NCBI RefSeq assembly: GCF_905207245.1
Contig: NZ_CAJLKP010000004.1
Span: forward strand, 1 to 64,000
Source: an uncultured Bacteroides sp.
Lineage (GTDB): Bacteria; Bacteroidota; Bacteroidia; Bacteroidales; Bacteroidaceae
Direction: 5' to 3'
DNA length: 64,000 bases
This document shows positions 34,983 through 45,300 of the stretch, piece after piece. The first letter of the stretch is position 1, and each line of letters opens with the position of its first letter. The notes under the pieces are model-generated. The model searched no databases, was not told the origin of the DNA, and was given only the letters and a program-made list of their open reading frames with translations. A program made the position numbers and the translations under genes.

Positions 34983-37900
34983 ATGAATAAACAACATGTT
35001 TTGCAAAGACGAATCATCTTCGGATTGCTATTCCTTGGTGGAGTAACTCTCTCCTACGCATCAACGGAAAAAGATCTCGGTTCTTCAACATCAGCCATTA
35101 CACAACAGGCTGTTACTGTGAAAGGTTCTGTGAAGGATGCTGCCGGTGAAGCGATAATTGGAGCCTCTGTAGTAGTAGAAGGTACTACGAATGGTCTGAT
35201 TACAGATGTAGACGGACATTTCTCTATTCAGGCATCAGTAGGACAAAATCTCGTGATTTCTTATATAGGTTATGAAACGCAAGTCGTGAAAATAGCCCGG
35301 GCAAACCAGCAAATTAATATTGTATTGAAAGAAAGCTCGGAGTTGATTGATGAAGTTGTGGTTGTGGCCTATGGCACGCAGAAAAAAGCCAATCTGACGG
35401 GAGCAGTATCTTCTGTAAAAGTCAATGATATTAAAGACATTCCGGTATCCAATACTTCCAGTTTGCTGCAAGGACGAATGAGTGGTGTTACCGTGAGCTC
35501 TTTCTCTGCGCAACCCGGTGCTGAGGGAGATGTGGAAATCCGTATCCGCGGTATAAACACTTTTGGTAACAGTAATCCTATGGTGTTGATTGACGGTGTG
35601 GAAGGAAGCCTTAACAGTGTTTCTCCGAATGATATTGAAAATATATCAGTATTGAAGGATGCAGCTTCTGCTTCTATATATGGCGTACGTGCTGCCAACG
35701 GGGTAGTCCTGGTTACAACGAAACGCGGAAATACAGACAAGAAGACACTGTCTTACAGCGGATCTTATGGTGTACAGAAAGCTACGGTTCTGCCTACATA
35801 TATTAATTCATGGGATTGGGCTACTCTTTATAATGAGCAGAATGAGGCTATGGGAGATGTAACTACGAATTTTACTCCTGAAATGATTCAGCAAATGAAG
35901 GATGGATCGAGACCTGATTTGTTTGCCAATACCCGCTGGTCGGACAAAATATTCCGTTCTGCTCCTATCCAGACCCATCATTTGTCTATGTCGGGTGGTA
36001 ATGCAACTTCTCATTATATGGGGTCGGTAGGATATATGGGACAGGATGGTATCATGGAAGGCACAAGTACTGACCGTTTTAACTTCCGCCTGAATGCTGA
36101 CAGCAAGTTCATTGACATAATCACTTTAGGACTGAATGTTTCTGGTAACCATGAAGAAGTAGAGGAACCTACCATTGGTACTTACTATGTATTCGAACAG
36201 ATGAAATGGCATTCCCGTCCTTCGGTACCTTATAAATACAGCAATGGTGAATGGGGATTTGTGGATGGTAACGATAAAATGCAGGCTATTAAGAATCCGG
36301 CTTATGCCACTACCATAACCTCAAAGAAGAAATACAGCCGTTTCGACGGTAAGGCTTTCCTGGAAATAGAACCGATCAAGAACCTGTCTATCAAGACCAG
36401 CTTTGCTTATCAATATAACCAATGGAACAGTATTGGTGCTGAACCTGCTTATATTCCTCAGGATTCGTATGGTAACCCTGTAGGAGGTAGTGGTAAGAAT
36501 TACCTGACCGATGCTTATTATTCCGAGACTCAGTGGATCAACGAAAACCTTATTACTTATCACTTTGATGTGAACGGCCATGCTTTCAACTTCTTGCTGG
36601 GACAGTCTAACCAATATAATAATTTCCGTTCTACCACGGCAACAGGTGAAGATCTTCCGAGCGACAATATTACCGTATTGAACGGTGCTTTAAGTACTTC
36701 AGCCAAGGGAGATGCTGCCGAAGCTGCCTTGAGATCATTCTTTGGCCGTGTGAACTACAATTACAAGGATCGTTATTTGGCTGAATTCAACCTTCGTCGT
36801 GATGAGTCTTCCAGAATACCTAAAAAGAACCGTACCGGTTATTTCCCTTCTGTATCTGTAGGCTGGAATATTGCTCAAGAGGCTTTCATGGAGAAATATA
36901 GCTTTATCAGCCAGTTGAAACTAAGAGGTAGCTGGGGTGAACTGGGTAACCAGGAGATTGGTTACTATCCGTTTGCACAGTATATCGGTTTGGGTAATAA
37001 CTATGTATGGGGTGATAACAAAGTTTCGGGTGTGGCTATTTCTTCATTGGCTAATCCTGACATTAAATGGGAAACAACCGCTACTACGGATATAGGTATA
37101 GATGCCGCTTTCCTGAACAACAAGATTACCCTTACTGCTGACTATTTCTACAAGAAGACTTCTGATATTTTGCTGCAATTGCCCATCCCCGGAATTGTGG
37201 GTATCTCTACTGAACCTTATGTGAATGCTGCATCGGTAAAGAATGAAGGCTGGGAATTTGCTTTAGGTTATAATGATCAATGGGGTGACTGGAAATTTGG
37301 TGCAAATGTCAACTTCAGTAAAGTGAAGAATGAGATTCTCGACCTGCACGGCAAAGACTCATGGATTACAGACTGGTCTATCAATCTGGAAGGACATCCT
37401 ATCAATTCTTATTATGGTTATGTAGCCGATGGATTGTACCGTACACAGGCTGAAGTGGATGAAGCTAATGAAAAGAATTCTGTTGGCGGTGGTGCTCTGA
37501 AGTTGGGTGATGTCCGTTACAAGGATGTCAGCGGTCCGGAAGGCAAACCGGATGGAGTGGTGGATACTTACGACCGTACAGTGATCGGTAATCCATTCCC
37601 TGATTTTACTTACGGCTTTAGTTTGAATGCTGCTTACAAAGGATTTGATTTCTCTGCTTTCTTCCAGGGTGTAGCCGGTGTGGACCGTATTGTGATGGAT
37701 TATCCTACTGTTTCGGGTAACGTTACGACGGCATTTCTGGATCGTTATTCTGAAAGTGCTAACCCTAACGGAAACTTCCCGCGTCTGGGCAATGGTGACT
37801 ATAACAGCCAACCCTCTTCATTCTGGTTGAAAGATGCTTCTTACCTGCGTCTGAAGAACATTGAACTGGGATACTCCTTCAAACAAGAATGGATTCGTAA

Positions 37901-38060
37901 GGCGAAACTGGAACGCTTGAGAATATATGTTTCTGCACAGAATATCCTGACTATTACCGGCATTGACGATTATGATCCTGAAAAGTATGGAACCGATACT
38001 CGCGGTCATGCTTATCCTAATGCCAAGACATTCTCTGTAGGTTTAAACATTACATTATAA
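34983..38060 (+). CDS. SusC-family TonB-dependent transporter (no STN domain)
   Basis: Outer-membrane importer of the glycan handled by this PUL. The signal peptide covers about residues 1-27. A carboxypeptidase-D-like domain lies at about 44-115 (VKGSVKDAAGEAIIGASVVV pattern), the TonB-box-like DEVVVVAYG at 123-131, and the plug at about 135-250 with IRIRGINTFGNSNPMVLIDG and ASIYGVRAANGVVLVTTKRG. A barrel runs to the terminal FSVGLNITL. It lacks the STN domain of the other SusC, consistent with control by the adjacent HTCS instead of a sigma/anti-sigma pair. The length of 1025 residues is normal. It is first gene of a twelve-gene operon. Confidence 0.96.
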   Translation: MNKQHVLQRRIIFGLLFLGGVTLSYASTEKDLGSSTSAITQQAVTVKGSVKDAAGEAIIGASVVVEGTTNGLITDVDGHFSIQASVGQNLVISYIGYETQVVKIARANQQINIVLKESSELIDEVVVVAYGTQKKANLTGAVSSVKVNDIKDIPVSNTSSLLQGRMSGVTVSSFSAQPGAEGDVEIRIRGINTFGNSNPMVLIDGVEGSLNSVSPNDIENISVLKDAASASIYGVRAANGVVLVTTKRGNTDKKTLSYSGSYGVQKATVLPTYINSWDWATLYNEQNEAMGDVTTNFTPEMIQQMKDGSRPDLFANTRWSDKIFRSAPIQTHHLSMSGGNATSHYMGSVGYMGQDGIMEGTSTDRFNFRLNADSKFIDIITLGLNVSGNHEEVEEPTIGTYYVFEQMKWHSRPSVPYKYSNGEWGFVDGNDKMQAIKNPAYATTITSKKKYSRFDGKAFLEIEPIKNLSIKTSFAYQYNQWNSIGAEPAYIPQDSYGNPVGGSGKNYLTDAYYSETQWINENLITYHFDVNGHAFNFLLGQSNQYNNFRSTTATGEDLPSDNITVLNGALSTSAKGDAAEAALRSFFGRVNYNYKDRYLAEFNLRRDESSRIPKKNRTGYFPSVSVGWNIAQEAFMEKYSFISQLKLRGSWGELGNQEIGYYPFAQYIGLGNNYVWGDNKVSGVAISSLANPDIKWETTATTDIGIDAAFLNNKITLTADYFYKKTSDILLQLPIPGIVGISTEPYVNAASVKNEGWEFALGYNDQWGDWKFGANVNFSKVKNEILDLHGKDSWITDWSINLEGHPINSYYGYVADGLYRTQAEVDEANEKNSVGGGALKLGDVRYKDVSGPEGKPDGVVDTYDRTVIGNPFPDFTYGFSLNAAYKGFDFSAFFQGVAGVDRIVMDYPTVSGNVTTAFLDRYSESANPNGNFPRLGNGDYNSQPSSFWLKDASYLRLKNIELGYSFKQEWIRKAKLERLRIYVSAQNILTITGIDDYDPEKYGTDTRGHAYPNAKTFSVGLNITL

Positions 38061-38078
38061 TTTTAAATAAAGAAGATC

Positions 38079-39632
38079 ATGAAAAAAATATATTATTCAG
38101 TTATTTTGTCATTAGCCTTTTCTCTCTTTTCCTGTTCAGACTTCCTGGATCGTGAATCTTTGTCAGAGTTGTCTAACGGTAACTTTTGGAATACAGAGGC
38201 TGATGCAACTAAAGCATTGGTAGGTTGCTACGATGCTTTGCAAAGTGAAGGTAGCTTAGGATTCTGCTGGCCGGGTGGAAATACTTGTAGTTTGCGTGAA
38301 CTGGAATTTGCTACGGATAACGGCTATTTTGCTTGGATTCCGTGGGTGGGACCTGATGTGATCACTACCAATACCATGAGCCCCACAGCAGCTGTTACTA
38401 AGGCTGTATGGAATGCTTCTTATGCAGGTATTGCACGATGCAACAATGTTATTGAAAAAGTACCGCAAATGCTGGAGAACGGTAAAATAGGTGAAGAAGC
38501 AGGTACAAGAATCGTTTGTGAGGCTAAGTTCATCAGAGCTTTGTTTTATAATCACCTGACCAGTTTGTACCGTGATGTTCCAAAGGTGTTTAATGTGTTG
38601 ACTACTGAAACGAGCCAGGTACCTAAGTCGCAGAAATCAGAAATTGTAGCCGACATAATCAAAGACTTGAAAGACATTACTGCCGAAGGTATGCTACCCG
38701 TTACAGCTGATAGAGGCCGTGCTACCAGAGGTGCCGCATTGGGCTTACTAGCCCGTGTATACCTGTACAACGAGATGTATAAGGAGGCTGCCGATGCTGC
38801 CTTACAGGTTATTAACCTGAGTCAATATGAGATAGATCCGAATTACAGTACCCTGTTTACAGAAGCTGGTGGTGCCAGCAAAGAAATAGTATTTGCCATT
38901 CGCTTTAAAAATACCGACCAACAAAATGGTGAGGGTGGTTTCTTAGCTTATAACTACGGTTATCCGATGGAGTGGCAGTTGCCTTATCCGAATTTGGCAA
39001 ACGATTTTTATTGCAAGGATGGCAAGCCTATTACTTCTTCGGGAATCTATGATCCGGATGATGATTCAACTCGCGACCCACGTTTGACATATACACTGAT
39101 GACGAAGAATGGTGATACGTATGACGGCAAAGTCAGTGACGCATGGTGGTCCTGGAACAGTCCATTCCAATTGTTCATGCGTAAATATCAAAACCAGCCT
39201 ACTACATGGGCTGCCGATAATCAGGATATGTATGTCATTCGCTATGCTGATGTACTGTTGATGCGCGCTGAAGCCTTGGCTAAGCAAAATACGGGTAAAG
39301 ACGAAATTATGTCAATGGTGAACCAGGTGCGTCAGCGTGCCGATGTGATGATGCCGAAGGTGGAAGATGCCGAAGGCTCCAATCTCTCTTATGACCAATT
39401 GCTCGATGTGGTGAAGCATGAAAGAAGAGTGGAGCTAGCTTTGGAAGGTACCCGTTATTTTGACCTTATGCGCTGGAAAGAAATGGATAAAGCATACGAA
39501 AGATGCCGGGCAGACGGTGGGGCAGGTTCTCATATCTTCGATTCGTCAAAAGGATATGTATGGCCTATTCCTCAATCAGAGTTAGATAATAACAGAGCTT
39601 TGGTCCAGGCACCGGAATGGGGTGGTAAATAA
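38079..39632 (+). CDS. SusD-family glycan-binding lipoprotein
   Basis: Partner lid protein for the SusC above. Its lipobox ends at Cys19 (LFSCSDFLDRES). The family segments are FWNTEADATKALVGCYDALQ, EAKFIRALFYNHLTSLYRDVPKV, RYADVLLMRAEALAK, VNQVRQRADV and LEGTRYFDLMRWKEM. It lies 18 bases behind SusC. The length of 517 residues is normal. Confidence 0.95.
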   Translation: MKKIYYSVILSLAFSLFSCSDFLDRESLSELSNGNFWNTEADATKALVGCYDALQSEGSLGFCWPGGNTCSLRELEFATDNGYFAWIPWVGPDVITTNTMSPTAAVTKAVWNASYAGIARCNNVIEKVPQMLENGKIGEEAGTRIVCEAKFIRALFYNHLTSLYRDVPKVFNVLTTETSQVPKSQKSEIVADIIKDLKDITAEGMLPVTADRGRATRGAALGLLARVYLYNEMYKEAADAALQVINLSQYEIDPNYSTLFTEAGGASKEIVFAIRFKNTDQQNGEGGFLAYNYGYPMEWQLPYPNLANDFYCKDGKPITSSGIYDPDDDSTRDPRLTYTLMTKNGDTYDGKVSDAWWSWNSPFQLFMRKYQNQPTTWAADNQDMYVIRYADVLLMRAEALAKQNTGKDEIMSMVNQVRQRADVMMPKVEDAEGSNLSYDQLLDVVKHERRVELALEGTRYFDLMRWKEMDKAYERCRADGGAGSHIFDSSKGYVWPIPQSELDNNRALVQAPEWGGK

Positions 39633-39652
39633 TTGAAATAAATTCCAGATAG

Positions 39653-39690
39653 AGGCTGGCCGGATGAAAATCCTGTCTGAAGGCCGGCCT
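39653..39690 (+). terminator. Intra-operon hairpin behind susD
   Basis: AGGCTGGCC pairs with GGCCGGCCT (one G-T wobble) around a small GGAT-GAAA-ATCC stem-loop, followed by TTGCTCT. It lies in the 80-base gap between susD and the first GH2 gene. It could act as a partial terminator or an mRNA 3'-end stabiliser that raises SusC/SusD expression over the enzymes. Confidence 0.55.
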
Positions 39691-39712
39691 TTGCTCTGCT
39701 AAATGTAATGAT

Positions 39713-42118
39713 ATGAGAAGTATATACAGCCTATTGTTTTTGCTAATAACGTTGGGATTGAGTAGTTGCAGTGAGAAGAAACCTACCCTTCGGGAACAAT
39801 CTTTCGATGAGGAGTGGTTGTTCCATCGTGGAGATATTGTTGAAGGTGAGAGTTCAGATTTAGACGATTCACAATGGCGTCTGGTGAACCTCCCGCACGA
39901 TTGGAGCATTGAAAATATTCCTGGAACAAACTCTCCTTTTACTGCCGATGCTGTCACCGAGGTTTCGGGAGGTTTTACTGTAGGTGGAACTGGCTGGTAT
40001 AGAAAACATTTCTATGTGGATGCAGCTGAGAAAGGAAGATGTATTGCTGTCGCTTTCGATGGAATTTATATGAATGCAGACATTTGGGTGAATGATCGCC
40101 ATGTAGCCAATCATGTTTATGGATATACTGCATTCGAACTGGATATAACAGACTATGTGCGATTTGGAGAAAAAAATCTGATAGCTGTTCGCGTAAAGAA
40201 TGAAGGTCTGAACTGTCGTTGGTATACAGGTTCGGGGATATACAGGCATACTTTCCTGAAGATAACCAATCCGTTGCATTTTGAAACTTGGGGGGCGTTT
40301 GTAACTACACCTGTTGCCACAGCAAATAAAGCGGAGGTATGTGTACAAAGTATTCTGGCAAATACAGAAAAGTCAACCGGGAAAGTGATTCTGGAAACAC
40401 AGATTGTAGATAAGGAGAACCGTACTGTAGTTCGGAAAGAACAACAGGTAACATTGGATAACGAAGGAAAAATAGAGGTTGGACATACGTTGGAAGTGGT
40501 TTCTCCGCAATTATGGTCTACAGACAATCCCTACTTATATAAAGTTGTAAACCGTCTTCTGCAAGACAATAAAATAATAGATGAGGAATGTATTTCAATA
40601 GGTATACGCAGTATTGCATTTAGTGCAGAGAATGGTTTTCAACTGAATGGTAAATCCATGAAATTAAAAGGCGGATGTATTCATCATGACAATGGCCTTT
40701 TGGGTGCAAAGGCTTTTGACCGGGCAGAGGAAAGGAAAATTGAATTATTGAAGGCGGCTGGTTTCAATGCGCTACGCTTATCCCACAATCCTCCCTCAAC
40801 TGCTTTGCTCAATGCCTGCGACCGTTTAGGTATGTTGGTGATAGATGAGGCTTTTGATATGTGGCGACAAGGTCATTACAAGGATGATTACGGACAGTAC
40901 TTTGATAAGTTATGGAAAGAAGATCTGCATAGCATGGTTGCACGTGATAGAAATCACCCTTGTGTTATTATGTGGAGTATCGGTAATGAAATCAAAAACA
41001 AAGAAACTGCTGAAGTGGTAGAGGTATGCAGGGAGTTGACAGGTTTTGTGAAGGCGCTTGATATAACGCGTCCCGTTACGGCGGGAGTTAACTCTATTGT
41101 TGATGCGACGGATGATTTTCTGGACACTCTGGATGTTTGTGGTTATAATTACTGTTTAAACCGTTATGAATCGGATGCTAAACGTCACCCGGACCGCATT
41201 ATTTATGCTTCGGAGTCCTACGCATCCCAGGCTTATGATTATTGGAAAGGAGTAGAAAACCATTCATGGGTGATCGGTGATTTTATCTGGACTGCTTTTG
41301 ATTATATTGGTGAGGCAAGTATCGGCTGGTGTGGGTATCCGCTTGATAAACGTATTTTTCCTTGGAATCATGCCAATTGCGGCGATTTGAATCTTTCGGG
41401 CGAACGTCGTCCCCAATCCTATTTGCGTGAAACGTTATGGAGTGAGACACCGGTATCCCATATTGTAGTGACGCCTCCTGTTCCTTCTTTCCCTTTGAAT
41501 CCGGATAAGGCGGATTGGAGTGTATGGGATTTCCCGGATGTTGTAGATTATTGGAATTTCCCGGGATATGAAGGGAAAAAGATGACAGTATCTGTATACT
41601 CCAATTGTGAACAGGTTGAACTGTTCCTGAATGGGGAATCTTTAGGAAAGCAAGAAAATACTGCCGATAAGAAAAATACGCTTACCTGGGAAGTCCCTTA
41701 TGCTCATGGTATATTGAAGGCCGTAAGTTATAATAAAGGTAAAGAAGTGGGTGCTGCAACATTGGAAAGTGCCGGTAAGGTTGAAAAGATCAGATTATCT
41801 GCGGACAGAACGGAAATCGTAGCTGATGGTAATGATCTAAGTTATATCACATTAGAATTGGTAGATAGTAAAGGCATTAGAAATCAGTTGGCTGAAGAAT
41901 TGGTAGAGTTTTCAATAGAAGGAGATGCTACGATTGAAGGAGTGGGCAATGCCAACCCTATGAGCATAGAAAGTTTCGTTGCCAGCAGTCGGAAGACGTG
42001 GCGCGGAAGCAACCTGTTGGTAGTACGTTCCGGTAAAACGTCTGGTAAGGTTATTGTAACGGCAAAGGTACAAGGGCTTCCGGTGGCTGATATTACTATA
42101 AATCAGAGAAGTAAATAA
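39713..42118 (+). CDS. GH2 glycoside hydrolase lipoprotein (beta-galactosidase type)
   Basis: Retaining exo-beta-glycosidase. Its lipobox ends at Cys19 (LGLSSCSEK). A jelly-roll sugar-binding domain (about 25-190) and an Ig-like domain (about 195-305) come first. The TIM barrel (about 310-610) has the acid/base Glu426 in MWSIGNEI and the likely nucleophile Glu501 in IIYASES. DUF4982-like and further Ig-like domains run to the C-terminus. The HDWS and DRNHPCVIMWS segments are family-typical. It is a clear paralogue of the GH2 part of the next gene (compare KLKGGCIHHDNGLLG with KLKGGCVHHDNGLLG). Beta-galactosidase is the most likely activity by layout; other beta-exo activities occur in this family. 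Confidence 0.92.
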   Translation: MRSIYSLLFLLITLGLSSCSEKKPTLREQSFDEEWLFHRGDIVEGESSDLDDSQWRLVNLPHDWSIENIPGTNSPFTADAVTEVSGGFTVGGTGWYRKHFYVDAAEKGRCIAVAFDGIYMNADIWVNDRHVANHVYGYTAFELDITDYVRFGEKNLIAVRVKNEGLNCRWYTGSGIYRHTFLKITNPLHFETWGAFVTTPVATANKAEVCVQSILANTEKSTGKVILETQIVDKENRTVVRKEQQVTLDNEGKIEVGHTLEVVSPQLWSTDNPYLYKVVNRLLQDNKIIDEECISIGIRSIAFSAENGFQLNGKSMKLKGGCIHHDNGLLGAKAFDRAEERKIELLKAAGFNALRLSHNPPSTALLNACDRLGMLVIDEAFDMWRQGHYKDDYGQYFDKLWKEDLHSMVARDRNHPCVIMWSIGNEIKNKETAEVVEVCRELTGFVKALDITRPVTAGVNSIVDATDDFLDTLDVCGYNYCLNRYESDAKRHPDRIIYASESYASQAYDYWKGVENHSWVIGDFIWTAFDYIGEASIGWCGYPLDKRIFPWNHANCGDLNLSGERRPQSYLRETLWSETPVSHIVVTPPVPSFPLNPDKADWSVWDFPDVVDYWNFPGYEGKKMTVSVYSNCEQVELFLNGESLGKQENTADKKNTLTWEVPYAHGILKAVSYNKGKEVGAATLESAGKVEKIRLSADRTEIVADGNDLSYITLELVDSKGIRNQLAEELVEFSIEGDATIEGVGNANPMSIESFVASSRKTWRGSNLLVVRSGKTSGKVIVTAKVQGLPVADITINQRSK

Positions 42119-42198
42119 AGACGTTTACAATAGGAAAGTGGATATTGGCGGGTAATGAAGAATATTCCCGGATTATATCAAAACCGGATGTAAAACTT

Positions 42199-42284
42199 AC
42201 CTTTTACCTACCTTCTCCTTGTTATATAGAAGGAGCATGTAAGGAGTAGGTAGGGAGTAGGTAAGGAGAATGTAAGGAGTAGGT
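42199..42284. repeat. 11-bp GGAG repeats, two inverted and five direct units
   Basis: Five tandem units (AAGGAGCATGT, AAGGAGTAGGT, AGGGAGTAGGT, AAGGAGAATGT, AAGGAGTAGGT) fill 42230-42284. Two inverted units (on the - strand AAGGAGAAGGT and AGGTAAAAGGT) occupy 42199-42220, with a 9-base spacer between. The two blocks can fold on each other around that spacer. The array lies in the only long gap of the operon (187 bases), just ahead of the GH2-GH43 gene, and belongs to the same family as 23948-23991. Confidence 0.8.
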
Positions 42285-42305
42285 CTGACGAAAATAGGAG
42301 ATAAT

Positions 42306-45300
42306 ATGAAGTTGAAAGTATTAGTAAAACGATATGTATTTGTCATTGTAAGCTCGTTGATTGTCTCAGCATGCAGTCAGGGCACGGATTGTTCCGTACG
42401 AAAGATTAAGTTTGATCAGGATTGGAAATTCTATCTCGGTCAAATGGAAGATGCGGCAAAAGAATCTTACGATGATTCGGAATGGCGGGTATTAAATCTG
42501 CCACATGACTGGAGCGTAGAACCTCTTTCCGGTTCAGATGGCTTATCGGTAGGCCCTTTCTCCAAAGAAAGTGCCGGAGGTTTTGCTACCGGACAAACCG
42601 TAGGTGGTGAAGGATGGTATCGAAAATCATTTACTATTGACCGTAAAGATACTCACAAACTTCATTCTCTTTATTTTGAAGGAGTCTATGCGCAGTCCGA
42701 AGTGTGGGTGAACGGACAAAAAGTGAATTTCAATGCGTATGGATATTCGTCCTTCAAATGTGATATTACTTCGTATTGCCATCCGGCAGGTGAAGTGAAC
42801 ACTATTGCTGTGAAGGTAACGAATGAGGGAAAAAATTCCCGTTGGTATGCCGGTTCAGGTATCTACCGGCATGTATGGTTAATAAAGACCGATTCTGTTC
42901 ATTTGGATGAATGGGCGGTTGCCGTACGTACTGCAAAGGTGACCGGTGATGAGGCTACATTGGCTATAGAGGCGGATGTGTTTAATGAAAAGGCGGAGAA
43001 TACAGGAATAAATATGATGGTTACGATTATTTCTCCTGATGGTGAAGAGGTAGGAATGAAAGAGCAAACAGTGAGTGTCGACGCGGCTGGTAAGCAGACG
43101 GTTGCTTTCTCTTTGCCGGTGAAACAGGCGAAGCTATGGTCGGTTGATACTCCGCATTTGTATGAAGCGAAAATTTTGATCCGTTCCGGGCATGAGGTGC
43201 TGGATCAAATATCTGTTCCTTTTGGCATCCGTACTATTTCCTTCAGTGCAAAGGAAGGATTTAAGTTGAATAATTTGCCCCTGAAACTGAAAGGTGGCTG
43301 TGTACACCATGATAATGGTTTGTTGGGGGCTGCTTCGTTGGATAGGGCAGAGGCACGCAAAATAGAATTGTTGAAGGCAAATGGATATAATGCGGTCAGA
43401 TGTGCTCACAATCCTCCGGCGGAAGCTTTTCTCAGAGCTTGCGACGAACAAGGTATGTTGGTGATTGATGAGGCTTTTGACCATTGGCAAAAAGAAAAGA
43501 ATCCTCAGGACTATCATCGTTTCTTCGATGAATGGAACGAAAAAGATATTTCGGCAATGGTGCTGAGAGACCGGAACCATCCGTCTGTCATCATGTGGAG
43601 TATCGGAAATGAAATTCAGGAACGTTCGGATGATGCCGGTATGGAGATTGCAGAAAGATTGAGGAATATAGTGAAAAAATTAGACCCTTCACGTCCGGTA
43701 ACTGCTGCTATCAACGATTATTGGGATAATCCGCAACTGAAGTGGAAGGAAGATGCTGCAAAGGCCATGCAACATTTGGATGTGGCAGGATACAATTATA
43801 TGTGGTACGAATATGAGAATGATCATCAGAAAGATCCCTCACGTATCATATATGGTAGTGAGACTGTTGCGCAGGAAGCTGCTGTAAACTGGAATCTGGT
43901 GGAAAAGCATCCGTATATCATTGGTGATTTTGTATGGACTGCCCTTGATTATCTGGGTGAAGCAGGAATAGGCCATACACTGGAACTGAGTAAAGGTGAG
44001 AAGAATCCCCAGTTTATGGGTTGGCCCTGGTATAACGCATGGTGTGGAGATATTGATATCTGTGGAGAAAAGAAACCGCAATCCTATTACCGGGATATTA
44101 TCTGGAAGGAAAGGGAAATTGCAATGGCGGTACAGCCTTTGCCGGCTGCCGGGAAAACAGAAGATGTGAGCTATTGGGGGTGGAAGAACGAATCGCTTAG
44201 CTGGAACTGGAAAGGGCTGGAAGGCAAACCTGTAAAAGTGAATGTTTATAGTCGTGCGCCTAAGGTAAGACTCTATCTTAATAATGAATTGCTGGGTGAG
44301 CAAGAAGTTTCAAAGAAAGACTATACGGCTACGTTTATAGTCAACTATCAGCCGGGTAAACTGAAAGCAGTGGCTACCTATGACAGCAGTGAATCTTCAT
44401 GCGCTATTCTAAGAACAACCGGTGCTCCGGTGCAGATACGTTTAATCGCAGACCGCAAGGTGATTAAAGTGGATAGGGACGATCTGGCGTATGTTACTGT
44501 TGAATTGATTGATAAAGAGGGCAGGGTAGTATCTGATGCTGACATGAAAGTGGCTTTAAGTGTTGTGGGTAATGGTATTATCAGGGGATCGGGAAATGCA
44601 TGTCCTACAGATATGGAAAGTTTCCGCTCCTTATCACCTAAAACCTATAAAGGTAAGGCAATGGCTATATTGCAGTCGGATGGAAATGCAGGTGAAATAA
44701 CCTTGAATGTTTCAGCAAAGGGGATGAAAGGGGCATCGGTTACAATTAAGACGGTGGATCGGATGTCGGCTAAGCAACAGGGAAAAGATATCGTAACTCC
44801 CGGCAGTATTTGGAAAGATACGGATGGAAATCCGATAAATGCACATGGGGGAGGTATTCTCTACCATGAAGGTACTTACTATTGGTATGGTGAATTTAAA
44901 GGTGATTCTACCTATCGCCTGGACTGGGTTAAAACCTGGGAGTGTTGGCGGGCTGAAGCCGGAGGGGTGGCTTGCTATTCATCCAAGAATCTGACAGACT
45001 GGAAATTTGAGGGTAAGGTTCTGCCTACGGTAGATGATGATCCGACTTCAGATCTTCACCCTTCGCAAGTGATAGAGCGCCCGAAGGTCATCTATAATGA
45101 GAAAACCGGTAAGTTCATAATGTGGATGCATATTGAAAGTCCTGATTATGAAAAGGCACATGCCGGGGTAGCGGTCTGTGACTCACCGACAGGAACTTTC
45201 ACTTATCTGGGCTCTTTTAAACCGAATGGGGCAGACAGCCGTGATCAGACTATTTTCAAGGATGATGATGGAAAGGCTTATCATATCTGTTCGTCAGAAT

